From Pseudorhodobacter antarcticus (GTDB lineage Bacteria; Pseudomonadota; Alphaproteobacteria; Rhodobacterales; Rhodobacteraceae), in NCBI GenBank assembly GCA_945860375.1, contig CAMAQR010000002.1, positions 159,942 through 223,941 on the forward strand: DNA of 64,000 bases, written 5' to 3'. The notes beneath the pieces are model-generated. The model ran no database searches and was not told the DNA's origin. It saw only the letters and a list, made by a program, of their open reading frames with translations. Below are positions 8,870 through 17,240 of this stretch, one piece after another. Within the stretch, counting starts at the first letter, position 1; the number at the start of each line of letters is the position of its first letter. Made by a program: the position numbers and the translations under genes.

Positions 8870-10175
8870 GGGTCAGTCTTTCCAAAAGGTCGCGGAAGGT
8901 GGCAAGATGTTGATAAAGTTCATGTTTTGGCATGGCCGCGCCGCGCGAGATCAGTTGGGCGCAGGTGTTGCGGAATTGACTGGCAAGCGCAGCATCGCGC
9001 CGGGCCAGCAGGTTGAACAGGCGATCATGACTGCCGCCCGTGCCAAGGCTTGCCTCACTGAGCGCATCCAGCCGCGCCCGCACAAATTCCGCCACCATCC
9101 GCCCGTCATTGCCCGACAGGCGCAGCAGGCGGGCCTTGGCGTCGATGCTGACGGTTTTTGATTGCTCCAAACCATCATCAGGCGGCAGACGCGGTGGCCC
9201 AAAGCGCATCGCGCCACGCCAACCGGCGAGGGCCAATATCACAGCGGCAACCGCCCACAGAACCGACAGCGGATAGTCGAAGAACCGTGCAAACTCGGCC
9301 CAGCCACGGTTGTAATCCTGCGCCTCGTCGGCGGGTGGGTCGGTGATGAGCAATTGCTCTGTGCTGGTGTCGAGATAGATGGGTTTGGTGGCATCGGGTC
9401 GCAGGCTGGCGATCAGATCGGCGGCAAGGGCGGCATTTTCGGCCAAGCCAAGCCCGTGGTTGTTCAAGAGGTCTGGGTCGGACAGGTAATAAGCGGCGGG
9501 GGTTTCCAGATACACCGCCGCGCCCGTCCTGTCGCAGGCGATCACCAGCGCGCCTTGCGGCAGGCCAAGCACCTCGCGGCAGTGGTCGGGGATGGCATCG
9601 CGCTGGAACAGCTGCGCGTGAAACAGCGCCAAGCTGCGGCTGGCCTCACCCTGCACGGACAGCGGCATTTCGGTCATTTGCGGACCCAGGCGGATCAGCA
9701 TCCCGGCAGGCAGGACCATGCTGCGCAGCGCCTGGGTCATTCCGGCCTCGGGGATCAGCGTGCTTTGATGCGCCACCGCCGCCCTGTAAAACCCGGTACG
9801 CCATTTTGGCAGCACCACCAGAGTCGGCAGCGCGTCCAGCTTTTGCTGAAAAACCCATCGCTCAAGATCGCGCTGGGTGGCTTGCTGCATCTCGTCATCG
9901 GGGGTTTCGGGCGGTTGCGCGTCAGCATCAAGCTGGATGTCATACAGCGGCAAAATTGCCAAAGACATTTCATCGGACCGCGGCGTCAGGCGCGGGTTGG
10001 AATGCACCACCTCGATGCCCTGATCCTGTAACCATATCTGCAAACCATCGGTCCCGATCAGGGAGACGTCCAACTGCCGGTCCCGCGCCGCAGATCCGTC
10101 GCCGCCGAACCAGAACAGCGCCAAAACGGCGGCAATCAGGGCGGCAAGACCGATCCAGGGTGCGGCTTTGCTCAT
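8838..10175 (-). CDS. DUF4350 domain-containing membrane protein
   Basis: A 445-aa protein with an N-terminal membrane anchor (residues about 7-25). Next comes an extracytoplasmic domain with LDVSLIGTDGLQIWLQDQGIEVV and ACDRTGAAVYLETPAAYYLSDPDLLNNHGLGLAENA, typical of DUF4350. A second membrane segment (PLSVLWAVAAVILALAGW) and a C-terminal cytosolic tail follow. DUF4350 proteins regularly neighbour MoxR, DUF58 and DUF4129 genes. The function is unknown. The start overlaps the upstream gene's stop by 4 bp. Confidence 0.75.
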   Translation of the reverse strand: MSKAAPWIGLAALIAAVLALFWFGGDGSAARDRQLDVSLIGTDGLQIWLQDQGIEVVHSNPRLTPRSDEMSLAILPLYDIQLDADAQPPETPDDEMQQATQRDLERWVFQQKLDALPTLVVLPKWRTGFYRAAVAHQSTLIPEAGMTQALRSMVLPAGMLIRLGPQMTEMPLSVQGEASRSLALFHAQLFQRDAIPDHCREVLGLPQGALVIACDRTGAAVYLETPAAYYLSDPDLLNNHGLGLAENAALAADLIASLRPDATKPIYLDTSTEQLLITDPPADEAQDYNRGWAEFARFFDYPLSVLWAVAAVILALAGWRGAMRFGPPRLPPDDGLEQSKTVSIDAKARLLRLSGNDGRMVAEFVRARLDALSEASLGTGGSHDRLFNLLARRDAALASQFRNTCAQLISRGAAMPKHELYQHLATFRDLLERLTHGSDPISKPD

Positions 10176-10882
10176 GCCTTTGCCCCGAAGATCGGGCGGG
10201 CACGGTCGATCAGGGCGGCCAGCGTTTCGGGCGCAACCTCGCGCCCGCCGTAATGCGCCAGTTCGGCCTGCTGCAACAGATCGGCCAGAACCGGGCGGGC
10301 GTGCAGATGTTGGGGCAGACGCCGCAGCGCCTCGCGTTCGGTGTCAGAACGGGCAAAACGGGTGTCGCTGATCTCTGCCGCCCGCATCAGGCTGGCGCGC
10401 AACAGCAGCACCATCGCGGCCCGGCGGTCGGCCATACTCCGGATCAGCGCGAAGATGTCGCCCGAGGGCAGGGTGGTGTCGGGCAGTTTCCAGCCTTCGG
10501 GTGCCATGGATTTGGGTTTCAGATCGCCCGGACCGGCTGCCAACAGGGTGCCTGCACCGCCAAAGCGCAGCCACAGGGCAAGGCCGCCCAGCAAGGCCAC
10601 CAACACCAGAACCAACCCCAGCGGCCCGTTGACAACAGGCCCATCAAGGGGTCTTGGCGCGGCGGGTGGGGTGAATTTGCCATCGGTGGGCAGCTTGCCT
10701 TGCAGGTCGCTGGCATAGGTCGCCTCTGTCTGCACGCCCCGGGCGCGGGCCATGTCGCGGTAGCTATCGGAAACCGCACCGCGCGGGGCATCCACGGCTG
10801 TGACTTTCAACGGGTTGTCTTGGCCAAGGGCCTGCCCTGCAAGCAGAACAGACCCCAGCACCAGTGCCCAAACCAGCCGCAT
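10172..10882 (-). CDS. DUF4129-like membrane protein of the MoxR operon
   Basis: A 236-aa protein. I chose the start MRLVWALVLGSVLLAGQALG, which gives a clean signal peptide (cleavage after about residue 20) and lies 10 bp after the DUF805 stop; the longer frame would run into DUF805. A single hydrophobic segment (GPLGLVLVLVALLGGLALWLRF) sits near the middle, followed by a cytosolic helical region ending LPQHLHARPVLADLLQQAELAHYGGREV, which resembles DUF4129 tails. The family assignment rests partly on context and is tentative. Presumably a periplasm-to-cytosol linker protein of the MoxR system. Confidence 0.6.
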   Translation of the reverse strand: MRLVWALVLGSVLLAGQALGQDNPLKVTAVDAPRGAVSDSYRDMARARGVQTEATYASDLQGKLPTDGKFTPPAAPRPLDGPVVNGPLGLVLVLVALLGGLALWLRFGGAGTLLAAGPGDLKPKSMAPEGWKLPDTTLPSGDIFALIRSMADRRAAMVLLLRASLMRAAEISDTRFARSDTEREALRRLPQHLHARPVLADLLQQAELAHYGGREVAPETLAALIDRARPIFGAKA

Positions 10883-10892
10883 CAGCGACAGA

Positions 10893-11366
10893 TCAGTTGA
10901 AGACTTCGGCGCTGTGTTCCGGTCCAAGCGGGTCGCGGCCAAACTTGTTGGGCCCTTCGGTGCCTTTCAGAACCGTAAGGACGAAAGCCGCGATGGAGGC
11001 CAGAAATCCCACAAATGGCACAATGCCCAGAACGATGGCCGCCAGATAGTACCAGCCCGACAGATTGCGGTCATGGAACCGACGAACCCCGACAGCGATC
11101 GTCGGCAACAGCATGGCCAGATAGAAAATCCCCAATGCACCGAAAAGCACCATCGTTGCGACCGGCATGCGCCCGCCTTTCTGCATGGCCATCAAGCCAT
11201 CCGCGCCAACCGACACATAGGCCAGCCCGCCGAGGACAAGCGCCACCAGCATGGTGAACAAAAGGAAATACCAATGTTCAGACCGCGAGGCGCGGCCTTG
11301 AAAGGTGGCGTATTTCAATTTCAGACAAGTGCGAACGGCGTCAGAAAATCCCATTTTTGTCTCCAA
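10893..11366 (-). CDS. DUF805 family membrane protein
   Basis: A 157-aa protein with four hydrophobic segments. The typical DUF805 N-terminus FQGRASRSEHWYFLLF is at residues 22-37 and RRFHDRNLSGWYYLAAIVLG in the middle. It is the first gene of the minus-strand operon that continues into the DUF4129-like gene 10 bp later. DUF805 proteins are small inner-membrane proteins of unknown function. Its presence at the head of a MoxR cluster may be incidental. Confidence 0.85.
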   Translation of the reverse strand: METKMGFSDAVRTCLKLKYATFQGRASRSEHWYFLLFTMLVALVLGGLAYVSVGADGLMAMQKGGRMPVATMVLFGALGIFYLAMLLPTIAVGVRRFHDRNLSGWYYLAAIVLGIVPFVGFLASIAAFVLTVLKGTEGPNKFGRDPLGPEHSAEVFN

Positions 11367-11728
11367 TACAGCTTTGTATGGCCGCTATGCTAGCAAGGCC
11401 ATGTAAACTTGCAAGCTGTCCTGGGTGAAATCGGTTCTCCCGCTGTCGGGCAACGTTGGACCGCCAACCGCAGGCTTGAACCGGCAGCGCAAGCTTATTC
11501 GAGAGCCGTGATTGGTATCAAAGCAGCCTGCGATGCGGTTCGCGGTGCTGGGTTCGGGTTCCATCAGCCGAGGGATGCGGCAGTGACCCGTCTGCTTGGT
11601 TCGTCAACTGTTGCGATGGTTTTTGCCAGTGGACCAAGCAAAACGTGACTGCCGGTCTGATTTCAACCGGCGTCAACTGTTCCTTCCAATGGAAGATGGA
11701 CGGGCGCAGCAACCGGGCTGCGCCGACC
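11367..11728 (-). other. Intergenic stretch without a convincing gene
   Basis: Some 360 bp between the DUF805 start and the metR-like stop. I see no gene. It holds a GCCGGT...ACCGGC inverted repeat (11651-11671), two copies of CGTCAACTGTT (11602-11612 and 11671-11681) and a stem-loop near the metR end. The 79-aa plus-strand frame inside it has no recognisable motif or ribosome-binding site. Confidence 0.5.
11703..11724 (-). terminator. Stem-loop after metR-like gene
   Basis: GGCGCAG and CTGCGCC form a 7-bp stem around an 8-nt loop, five bases past the metR-like stop. There is no T-run, so it may act as a 3'-end stabiliser rather than a classical intrinsic terminator. Confidence 0.4.
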
Positions 11729-12634
11729 TTACCCGCGCTGCAGCTTGACCGGTTCTGAGCGCCCCAGTTTCAAAAAATGCGCAACATAGGGTTTGGCGCT
11801 GTCTTCGGTGCGGGTGGCCGCATAAAGCCGTTTGGTGATGGTTCCGGGGCCAAGCGGGCGGGTGATGTAGTCGGCGTTGCTTTTCACATCGCGCAGCACC
11901 CAGTCGGGCAGCACCGCCACGCCGCGATTGGATCCCACCAGCATCAGGATCACGGCGGTCAACTCTACCGCGCGCAGGGCGCGGGGTTCCACCTTGGCGG
12001 CGCTCAGCAGTTCGGTGAACACATCCAGCTTGTCGCGTGGCACCGGGTAGGTGATCAAGGTCTGGTCGCGGAAATCTTCCGCCTCGATCACCGCCTTGGC
12101 CGCGAGCGGGCTCTGGGCCGACGCCACGAACATCGGGTGATAATCAAACAGCGGGTTGAAGGTGATGCCGGGCAGCGGGGCCGGATCGGACGAGATCACC
12201 AGATCGACCTCTTCACGGTTCAGGGCGGGCAGGGCGTCAAAGGCCAATCCGGCGCGGATGTCGACGTCCACCTCGGGCCAGGCGTGGCGGAACAGTTCCA
12301 GCACCGGAAACAGCCAGTCAAAGCAGGCATGGCATTCGATGGCGATGTGCAGCCGCCCGGTCTTGCCCGATTGCAGCGCGCGGAACTCTTCCTCCAGCGC
12401 AATGATTTCCGGCAAGATCCGATCCGCCGCCCGCAGCATCCGAATCCCCGCCGCCGACAGCGTCATCGGTTTGGACCGGCGCACGAACAGTTCCATCCCC
12501 ACCTGCGCCTCCAGCCCCGCGACCTGATGCGACAGCGCCGATTGGGTCATGTTCATCAGGTCGGCAGCACGGGCAAGCCCGCCCGCCTGATGAATGGCGC
12601 GGATGGTGCGCAGGTGGCGCAATTCGATGTACAT
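11729..12634 (-). CDS. metR: LysR-family regulator, MetR-like
   Basis: A 301-aa LysR-type regulator. The HTH spans residues about 18-52 (GGLARAADLMNMTQSALSHQVAGLEAQVG), followed by an effector-binding domain. I chose the start MYIELRHL, the normal LysR N-terminus; the longer frame runs into metF on the other strand. It is divergent from metF with 91 bp between starts, the classical arrangement for MetR, which uses homocysteine as co-inducer to control methionine genes. The name is therefore well supported by context, less so by the effector domain, which I could not align. Confidence 0.82.
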   Translation of the reverse strand: MYIELRHLRTIRAIHQAGGLARAADLMNMTQSALSHQVAGLEAQVGMELFVRRSKPMTLSAAGIRMLRAADRILPEIIALEEEFRALQSGKTGRLHIAIECHACFDWLFPVLELFRHAWPEVDVDIRAGLAFDALPALNREEVDLVISSDPAPLPGITFNPLFDYHPMFVASAQSPLAAKAVIEAEDFRDQTLITYPVPRDKLDVFTELLSAAKVEPRALRAVELTAVILMLVGSNRGVAVLPDWVLRDVKSNADYITRPLGPGTITKRLYAATRTEDSAKPYVAHFLKLGRSEPVKLQRG

Positions 12635-12725
12635 GCTTGAAACCTCATGTTGATCTTGAATTATATGAATTTGTCTCACGTTCAGCATCCTGCGACAAGA
12701 GGGATAAGAAAACAGGAGACACGTT
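12635..12725. promoter_or_regulatory. Divergent metR/metF control region
   Basis: The region is AT-rich relative to its surroundings around 12656-12672, with repeated TGAA-type half sites (TTGAATTATATGAATT). No perfect MetR palindrome (TGAA-N5-TTCA) is visible. It should hold both promoters. AGGAGA at 12715-12720 is the metF ribosome-binding site. Confidence 0.45.
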
Positions 12726-13592
12726 ATGACCAGCCCACGCATCAGCTTTGAGTTCTTCCCGCCGCAAACCCTCGATGCGTCGTTCCGGCTGTGGGAGACG
12801 GTGCAGGCGCTGGCCCCCCTCGCCCCCAATTTCGTGTCCGTCACCTACGGCGCAGGCGGCACCACCCGCAAGCTGACGCATGAGGCTGTGGGCGCGATTG
12901 GCCGCAATTGCGGGCTGAACGTGGCGGCACATCTGACCTGCGTCGATGCCAGTCGTGCCGAAACGCTTGAAATCGCGCAATCTTATGCCGAGGCGGGTGT
13001 GACTGAGATTGTCGCGCTGCGCGGCGATGCCCCCAAAGGTGAGCAACGGTTTACCCCGCGCCCCGACGGTTTCGCCAATTCCGTCGACCTGGTCGAGGCG
13101 CTGGCCAAGACCGGAAAATTCAAGGTCCGCGTCGGTGCCTATCCCGAACCGCACCCCGATGCAGCCGACCCGTGCGCCGATGTGACATGGCTGAAGCGCA
13201 AGATTGATGCCGGTGCCAGCAGTGCCATCACCCAGTTCTTCTTTGGCGCAGACACCTTCTTTCGGTTCCGCGATGCCTGCGCGAAGGCAGGCATCACCGC
13301 GCCGATCATTCCGGGCATCCTGCCGATCCAAAGCTGGGAAGGCACCAAGCGTTTCGCTGCCCGCTGTGGCACACGCGTTCCGGCGCGTCTGGACGAAGGC
13401 TTTACCACGGCGGCCCGCGACGGGCGTGTGGAATTGCTGGCCTTGGCGCATTGCACAGCACTTTGTGACAAGCTGCTTCAGGGTGGCGTGCAGGACCTGC
13501 ATTTCTACACCTTGAACAAGCCGCACCTGACCCGTGAAGTCGTGCGGGCTTTGGGGCTGGCCCCCGAATTGGCACTGGAAAAGGTCGCGTAA
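12726..13592 (+). CDS. metF: Methylenetetrahydrofolate reductase
   Basis: A 288-aa FAD-dependent reductase that converts 5,10-methylene-THF to 5-methyl-THF for methionine synthesis. The N-terminal ISFEFFPPQ motif carries the catalytic Glu. VSVTYGAGGTTR, HLTCVDASR, EIVALRGDAPKG and AITQFFFGADTFFRFRDACAKAG are the TIM-barrel FAD/folate signatures. A good AGGAGA ribosome-binding site precedes the ATG. Divergence from the MetR-like gene suggests homocysteine-dependent activation. Confidence 0.95.
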   Translation: MTSPRISFEFFPPQTLDASFRLWETVQALAPLAPNFVSVTYGAGGTTRKLTHEAVGAIGRNCGLNVAAHLTCVDASRAETLEIAQSYAEAGVTEIVALRGDAPKGEQRFTPRPDGFANSVDLVEALAKTGKFKVRVGAYPEPHPDAADPCADVTWLKRKIDAGASSAITQFFFGADTFFRFRDACAKAGITAPIIPGILPIQSWEGTKRFAARCGTRVPARLDEGFTTAARDGRVELLALAHCTALCDKLLQGGVQDLHFYTLNKPHLTREVVRALGLAPELALEKVA

Positions 13593-13738
13593 CGGGCTTT
13601 GGTTTCCCTGCCACGCTCTGATTTGGGCCGCGACCCCATGATGCGCCTCCCCCCACGGGAGGCGCATTGCTTTTGCACGCCCTTTGCGGCGCGCGGAGAT
13701 TGGGTTAGGTTCAGGCAAACCGCCTCGGGAGAACAGCC

Positions 13739-14179
13739 TTGTCCAAGCCCATTTTCGTTCTGAACGGCCCCAACTTGAACCTTTTGGGCCAGCGGCAGCC
13801 CCAGATTTACGGGTCTGAAACCTTGGAAGAAGTGGCGCAGGCCTTGGCGGGGCTGGCGGGCGATCTGGGTCTGACGGTGCAATGCCTGCAATCGAACCAC
13901 GAGGGGCAGCTGGTGGATTGGATACAGCTTGCGCGGGATCAGGCGGCGGGGATCATCATCAATCCGGGCGCCTACAGCCACACTTCGGTGGCCATTCTGG
14001 ACGCGCTGAATGCCTTTGAAGGTCCGGTGCTGGAGGTTCACATCTCAAACATCCACAAGCGCGAGGCGTTCCGGCATCATTCATTCGTATCCGCCCGGGC
14101 CGAGGGTGTGATCGCGGGCTTTGGCACCGAAGGCTATCTGCTGGCGTTGCGGCGGCTGGGCAGTTTGCTGAAACGCTGA
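13739..14179 (+). CDS. aroQ: Type II 3-dehydroquinate dehydratase
   Basis: A 146-aa cytosolic enzyme of the shikimate pathway that converts 3-dehydroquinate to 3-dehydroshikimate; it forms dodecamers. Visible motifs are [17 protein letters not shown] (residues 9-25, catalytic Arg and Tyr), [17 protein letters not shown] and [17 protein letters not shown] with the catalytic His. The frame has no ATG at its N-terminus; the start appears to be TTG at 13739, 6 bp after GGGAGA. The stop is followed within 10 bases by a dispersed GGATATTT element. Confidence 0.94.
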   Translation: MSKPIFVLNGPNLNLLGQRQPQIYGSETLEEVAQALAGLAGDLGLTVQCLQSNHEGQLVDWIQLARDQAAGIIINPGAYSHTSVAILDALNAFEGPVLEVHISNIHKREAFRHHSFVSARAEGVIAGFGTEGYLLALRRLGSLLKR

Positions 14180-14186
14180 GCTGTGG

Positions 14187-14220
14187 GAGCCTCCGGCGGG
14201 GATATTTATGCCAAGATGAA
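14187..14220 (+). repeat. GGATATTT...CCAAGATGAA element, copy 1
   Basis: GAGCCTCCGGCGGGGATATT followed by TATGCCAAGATGAA, 8 bp after the aroQ stop. The short CCTCCGGCGGGG part can fold back on itself. The ATG inside the conserved CAAGATGAA tail is the best start for the downstream ligase. Confidence 0.75.
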
Positions 14221-15370
14221 ATCCGGGTTCCGTTGGCATCCCGAGGCGCGGGTGTTTGACGCCCTGGGCGTTGTACAGCCCATGGTGCAGGGCGGGGGGT
14301 GGATTGATCCGTTGCCCTCTGGACAGGCTTTGGCGCGGGCTTTGGCGGTGCCGGGGGCGGCGTTTCGGATTGGCGGAGGGGGCGGGCTTGAGGCTGGCGA
14401 GGGGGCGTTCGAGACGCTGACCTCGGGGTCTTCGGGCCAACCGCGGCGGATTTTGCGGTCTGTTCGGTCTTGGACTGACAGCTTTGCGGTGAATGCAGCG
14501 GCCTTTGGCATCGGGCCGGGGTGCCGCGTGGCGGTGCTGGGGCAGTTGGTGCATTCGCTGGCGCTTTATGGCGCGCTGGAGGCGGTGCATCTGGGGGCGG
14601 AACTTCACCTGCTCGACACGATGCGGCCCGATCGGCAACGGGTGGCCTTGGCTGCGCGGCGGGTTAAGGTGCTGTACGCGACGCCCGCGCAGCTGCGGTT
14701 TCTGGTGGAAACGGGCGGGCCAGAATTGCCGGAGTTGCGGCTGGTTCTGGTGGGAGGGTCGAAGCTGGACCGGGCGTTGCGGGCCGGATTGGCGGCGATG
14801 ACCGGGGCTGAGGTGCGCGAGTTTTATGGCGCGGCCGAGGCGAGTTTCATCACTTTGGCCGGGGCGGATACGCCGGAAGACTCTGTGGGGCAGGCTTATC
14901 CCGGGGTGCAGATTGAGGTGCGGGATGGCGCGGTTTGGGTGCGCAGTCCGTATCTGTTCACAGGCTACGCCGGGGCAGACAGAGGCAGCGCGGTTTGGGA
15001 TCAGGGCTGGCTTTCGGTTGGCGAAATGGGGCGGCTGGAGGGTGGCTTTCTGTATCTGTCGGGGCGGGCGGGGCGGATGGTGACGATAGCGGATCAGAAC
15101 GTCTTCTCCGAAGAGATAGAGGCATTCATGGCAGGGCTGCCGTGGGTGGACCGGGTAGCCGTGCTGCCCCGTGCCGATGCGTTGCGGGGGGTGGTTCTGG
15201 TGGCGGTGGTGATGGGGGATATTGAACAAGAGGACGCGATTTTGCGGGCGTGCCGGGCGCATCTGGGGCCATTGAAGGCGCCGCGCGCGGTGATCTGGCG
15301 GGGCGATTGGCCGGTTCTGGCCTCGGGGAAGACCGATCTGCGGGCTTTGGAGGCGGCGTCGTGGCGGTGA
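14216..15370 (+). CDS. AMP-forming acyl-CoA synthetase / ligase
   Basis: A 384-aa ANL-superfamily enzyme that would activate a carboxylate as acyl-AMP then acyl-CoA. The P-loop is TSGSSGQPRR, an unusual form of the (S/T)SG(S/T)TG.PK signature with Arg for the usual Lys. The later FYGAAEASFITL (adenine/acyl site) and a short C-terminal domain with LYLSGRAGRMVTIADQNVFSEEIE follow. It is shorter than typical 500-aa ligases, lacking much of the N-terminal domain. The start ATG lies inside the dispersed element. The 3' end overlaps the thiolase start, so the pair probably works in one pathway. The substrate is unknown. Confidence 0.78.
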   Translation: MKSGFRWHPEARVFDALGVVQPMVQGGGWIDPLPSGQALARALAVPGAAFRIGGGGGLEAGEGAFETLTSGSSGQPRRILRSVRSWTDSFAVNAAAFGIGPGCRVAVLGQLVHSLALYGALEAVHLGAELHLLDTMRPDRQRVALAARRVKVLYATPAQLRFLVETGGPELPELRLVLVGGSKLDRALRAGLAAMTGAEVREFYGAAEASFITLAGADTPEDSVGQAYPGVQIEVRDGAVWVRSPYLFTGYAGADRGSAVWDQGWLSVGEMGRLEGGFLYLSGRAGRMVTIADQNVFSEEIEAFMAGLPWVDRVAVLPRADALRGVVLVAVVMGDIEQEDAILRACRAHLGPLKAPRAVIWRGDWPVLASGKTDLRALEAASWR

Positions 15371-16470
15371 TACTGGCCGCCAAGCGGACGGCTGTCTGCC
15401 CGCGTGGGGGGGCTTTCGGGCGGCTGTCCATCGAGGATCTGGGCGCGCCGGTGGTGCGGGCATTGCTGGATGCTGCGGGGATTGCGGGGGCGGATGAGTT
15501 GATCTGTTCGAACGCCTTGGGCGCGGGGGGCAACCCGGCGCGGCGGGTGGCTTTGGCGGCTGGGTTGGATCGCGTCGCTGGGCTGTCGCTGGACCGGCAA
15601 TGCGCGGGGGGCTTGGATGCGGTGCTGCTGGCGCGGGCACTGGTGGACTCTGGCGCGGCAGAGGTGGTGATCGCGGGCGGGGTGGAGAGTTACTCCCGCA
15701 GGCCGTTGCGGTTGCGGACCGATCCAGAGGGTGGGGCGGCGGTGGCCTATGATCAGGCGCCGTTCACGCCTTGGCCAGACCGGGACCCTGATATGGCGCA
15801 GGCGGCGGCGGAGTTGGCTTCGCGGCTGGGGATTTCCCGGGCGGCGCAGGATGGGTGGGCGGTGGCCAGCCATGCCCGCGCCCGGGTGGCTGAGGGCGAG
15901 ATTGTCGCAGTGGCGGGGCAGGTCCGCGATGCCTTTGCGCGGGGATTGACGGTGGCGGTGGCGGCGCGGGCGAAGGCTGTGGTCGGCTCCATCACCGCAG
16001 CCAATGCGGCGGTGGCGGCGGATGCGGCGGCGTTTGTGCTTGTGGTGTCGGACAGGGTGGCCGCCGGGCGGGGTTTGCGGATCGTCGGCGGGCAGACCTT
16101 GGGCGGTGATCCGGTGCAGCCGGGGATCGCGCCGATCGCGGCCATTCAGGCGGTGCTTTCGCGCGCCGGAATCACGCCTGACAGGATCGCGGTGGCCGAG
16201 GTGATGGAGGCCTATGCGGTGCAGGCGATGGCTTGCGTGACAGGGGCGGGGTTGGACGCGGCGTGTGTCAATATTGGCGGTGGCGCGCTGGCGCGGGGGC
16301 ATCCGATCGGTGCCTCGGGGGCCGTGCTGGCGGTGCGGTTGTTTTATGAACTGCGGGCCGGGTTTGGCTTGGCCGCGATTGCCGCTGCCGGGGGGATTGG
16401 CACGGCTTTGCTGGTGGAACATGGGGCGGTCCCAACTCGGGACCATTTTTTAGATGTTTTAAATCAATAG
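15361..16470 (+). CDS. Thiolase family protein (degenerate second Cys)
   Basis: A 369-aa thiolase fold protein overlapping the ligase stop. The start is GTG at 15361, or GTG at 15367, which gives a 4-bp overlap; both keep AVILAAKRTAVCPRGGAFG or nearly so. The nucleophile Cys is in LDRQCAGGLDAV. HPIGASGAVLAVRLFYEL holds the active-site His. The C-terminal CxG motif reads AAAGGIG, so the usual second catalytic Cys is replaced by Ala. This could mean SCP2-type chemistry, a preference for one reaction direction, or a non-thiolase condensing role. With the ligase it suggests a two-step acyl activation/condensation or cleavage module. Confidence 0.8.
   Translation: MAVILAAKRTAVCPRGGAFGRLSIEDLGAPVVRALLDAAGIAGADELICSNALGAGGNPARRVALAAGLDRVAGLSLDRQCAGGLDAVLLARALVDSGAAEVVIAGGVESYSRRPLRLRTDPEGGAAVAYDQAPFTPWPDRDPDMAQAAAELASRLGISRAAQDGWAVASHARARVAEGEIVAVAGQVRDAFARGLTVAVAARAKAVVGSITAANAAVAADAAAFVLVVSDRVAAGRGLRIVGGQTLGGDPVQPGIAPIAAIQAVLSRAGITPDRIAVAEVMEAYAVQAMACVTGAGLDAACVNIGGGALARGHPIGASGAVLAVRLFYELRAGFGLAAIAAAGGIGTALLVEHGAVPTRDHFLDVLNQ
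16428..16451 (+). terminator. Intrinsic terminator inside the thiolase 3' end
   Basis: GGTCCC-AACTC-GGGACC followed by ATTTTTT. The stem lies in codons shortly before the stop, so the last few residues are encoded by the terminator itself. Confidence 0.75.
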
Positions 16471-16546
16471 CTTAGGGTTGGAGATTTAACCAGATCTTAA
16501 CCTTTGGCCAAGAGGTGCGAGGCATCAAACCCCGCGCCGCCCCAGA

Positions 16547-17089
16547 TCAGGCGCGCGACAACAGCGCGTCGGGGCGCATGCGGGCGATGGCTTGGGTGAT
16601 CAGACCGGCCAGAACCGCCTTCAGGCAGTCGCCGATCAGGAAAGGCGCGGCCAGCAGCGCCGCTTCGGGCAGGGTTTTGTCCAGCATCACCGACATGCCG
16701 ATGATGCCAATGGCGTTCAACACCACCAAGCCGCCCAGAAACGCCGCAGCCACGGCGGCGGGCAGGATCGGCGCTTTCCACGTCTGCACAACCCAGCCGA
16801 TGACAAAGGCGGCAATCGGGAAGCCGATGATATAGCCCACGGTCGGCGAGGCCAGCAGCCCAAGGCCGCCACGTCCACCCGACAACAGCGGCAATCCTGC
16901 CAGTGTCAGGCCCAGAAACAACAGCACCGCCAATGCGCCGCGTTTGGCCCCGAGCACCGTGCCGCACAACATGATCCCCAGCGATTGCGCCGTGATCGGC
17001 ACGCCAGAGGCAAGGTCGATCTTGGGAACAAGGCCCAGCACCGCAATCAGGGCGGCAAAAAGCGCGATATGGGTGAGGGTCTTTTCCAT
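16547..17089 (-). CDS. bioY: Biotin ECF transporter S component BioY
   Basis: A 180-aa membrane protein with six hydrophobic segments. The BioY signatures are VPITAQSLGIMLCGTVLGAKRGALAVLLFLGLTLAGLPLL and GGRGGLGLLASPTVGYIIGFP. It binds biotin in the membrane and docks on the BioN/BioM energising module encoded just upstream. The start MEKTLTHIALF was chosen for its position and good membrane topology. It lies 148 bp after bioN, with the 82-bp dispersed repeat between them, so its expression may be partly uncoupled. Confidence 0.93.
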   Translation of the reverse strand: MEKTLTHIALFAALIAVLGLVPKIDLASGVPITAQSLGIMLCGTVLGAKRGALAVLLFLGLTLAGLPLLSGGRGGLGLLASPTVGYIIGFPIAAFVIGWVVQTWKAPILPAAVAAAFLGGLVVLNAIGIIGMSVMLDKTLPEAALLAAPFLIGDCLKAVLAGLITQAIARMRPDALLSRA

Positions 17090-17158
17090 GGTCTGCTCCG
17101 GTTGTGTGGCAGCAGTTAGACTGCGCTTTGGCCGGGTGCAAGCCCGTTGTGCCGCTGG

Positions 17159-17240
17159 TGGAACGCTACCGCAACAGACACCGGCAATGCCTGTCTTGGA
17201 TGTCCTTCCATCTGAATCAGTTGGAACGAAATCCGCTCTA
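17159..17240 (-). repeat. 82-bp TAG-flush dispersed repeat, copy 1
   Basis: Starts on the minus strand with the TAG stop codon of bioN and extends 79 bp downstream. It is the same length as the copy at 42717-42798 and about 80% identical by hand alignment. It contains the near-palindrome AACTGATTCAGATGG. One frame reads ISFQLIQMEGHPRQALP, similar to the same frame of the other copy. Confidence 0.8.

Noticed and set aside
11409..11648. Plus-strand 79-codon frame in the DUF805/metR gap
   Set aside because: No ribosome-binding site, signal or recognisable motif.
14081..16446. Long minus-strand frames of 519 and 450 codons opposite the ligase and thiolase
   Set aside because: Pro/Arg/Gln/His-rich antisense of G-rich coding DNA, no family motifs, overlapping well-supported plus-strand genes.
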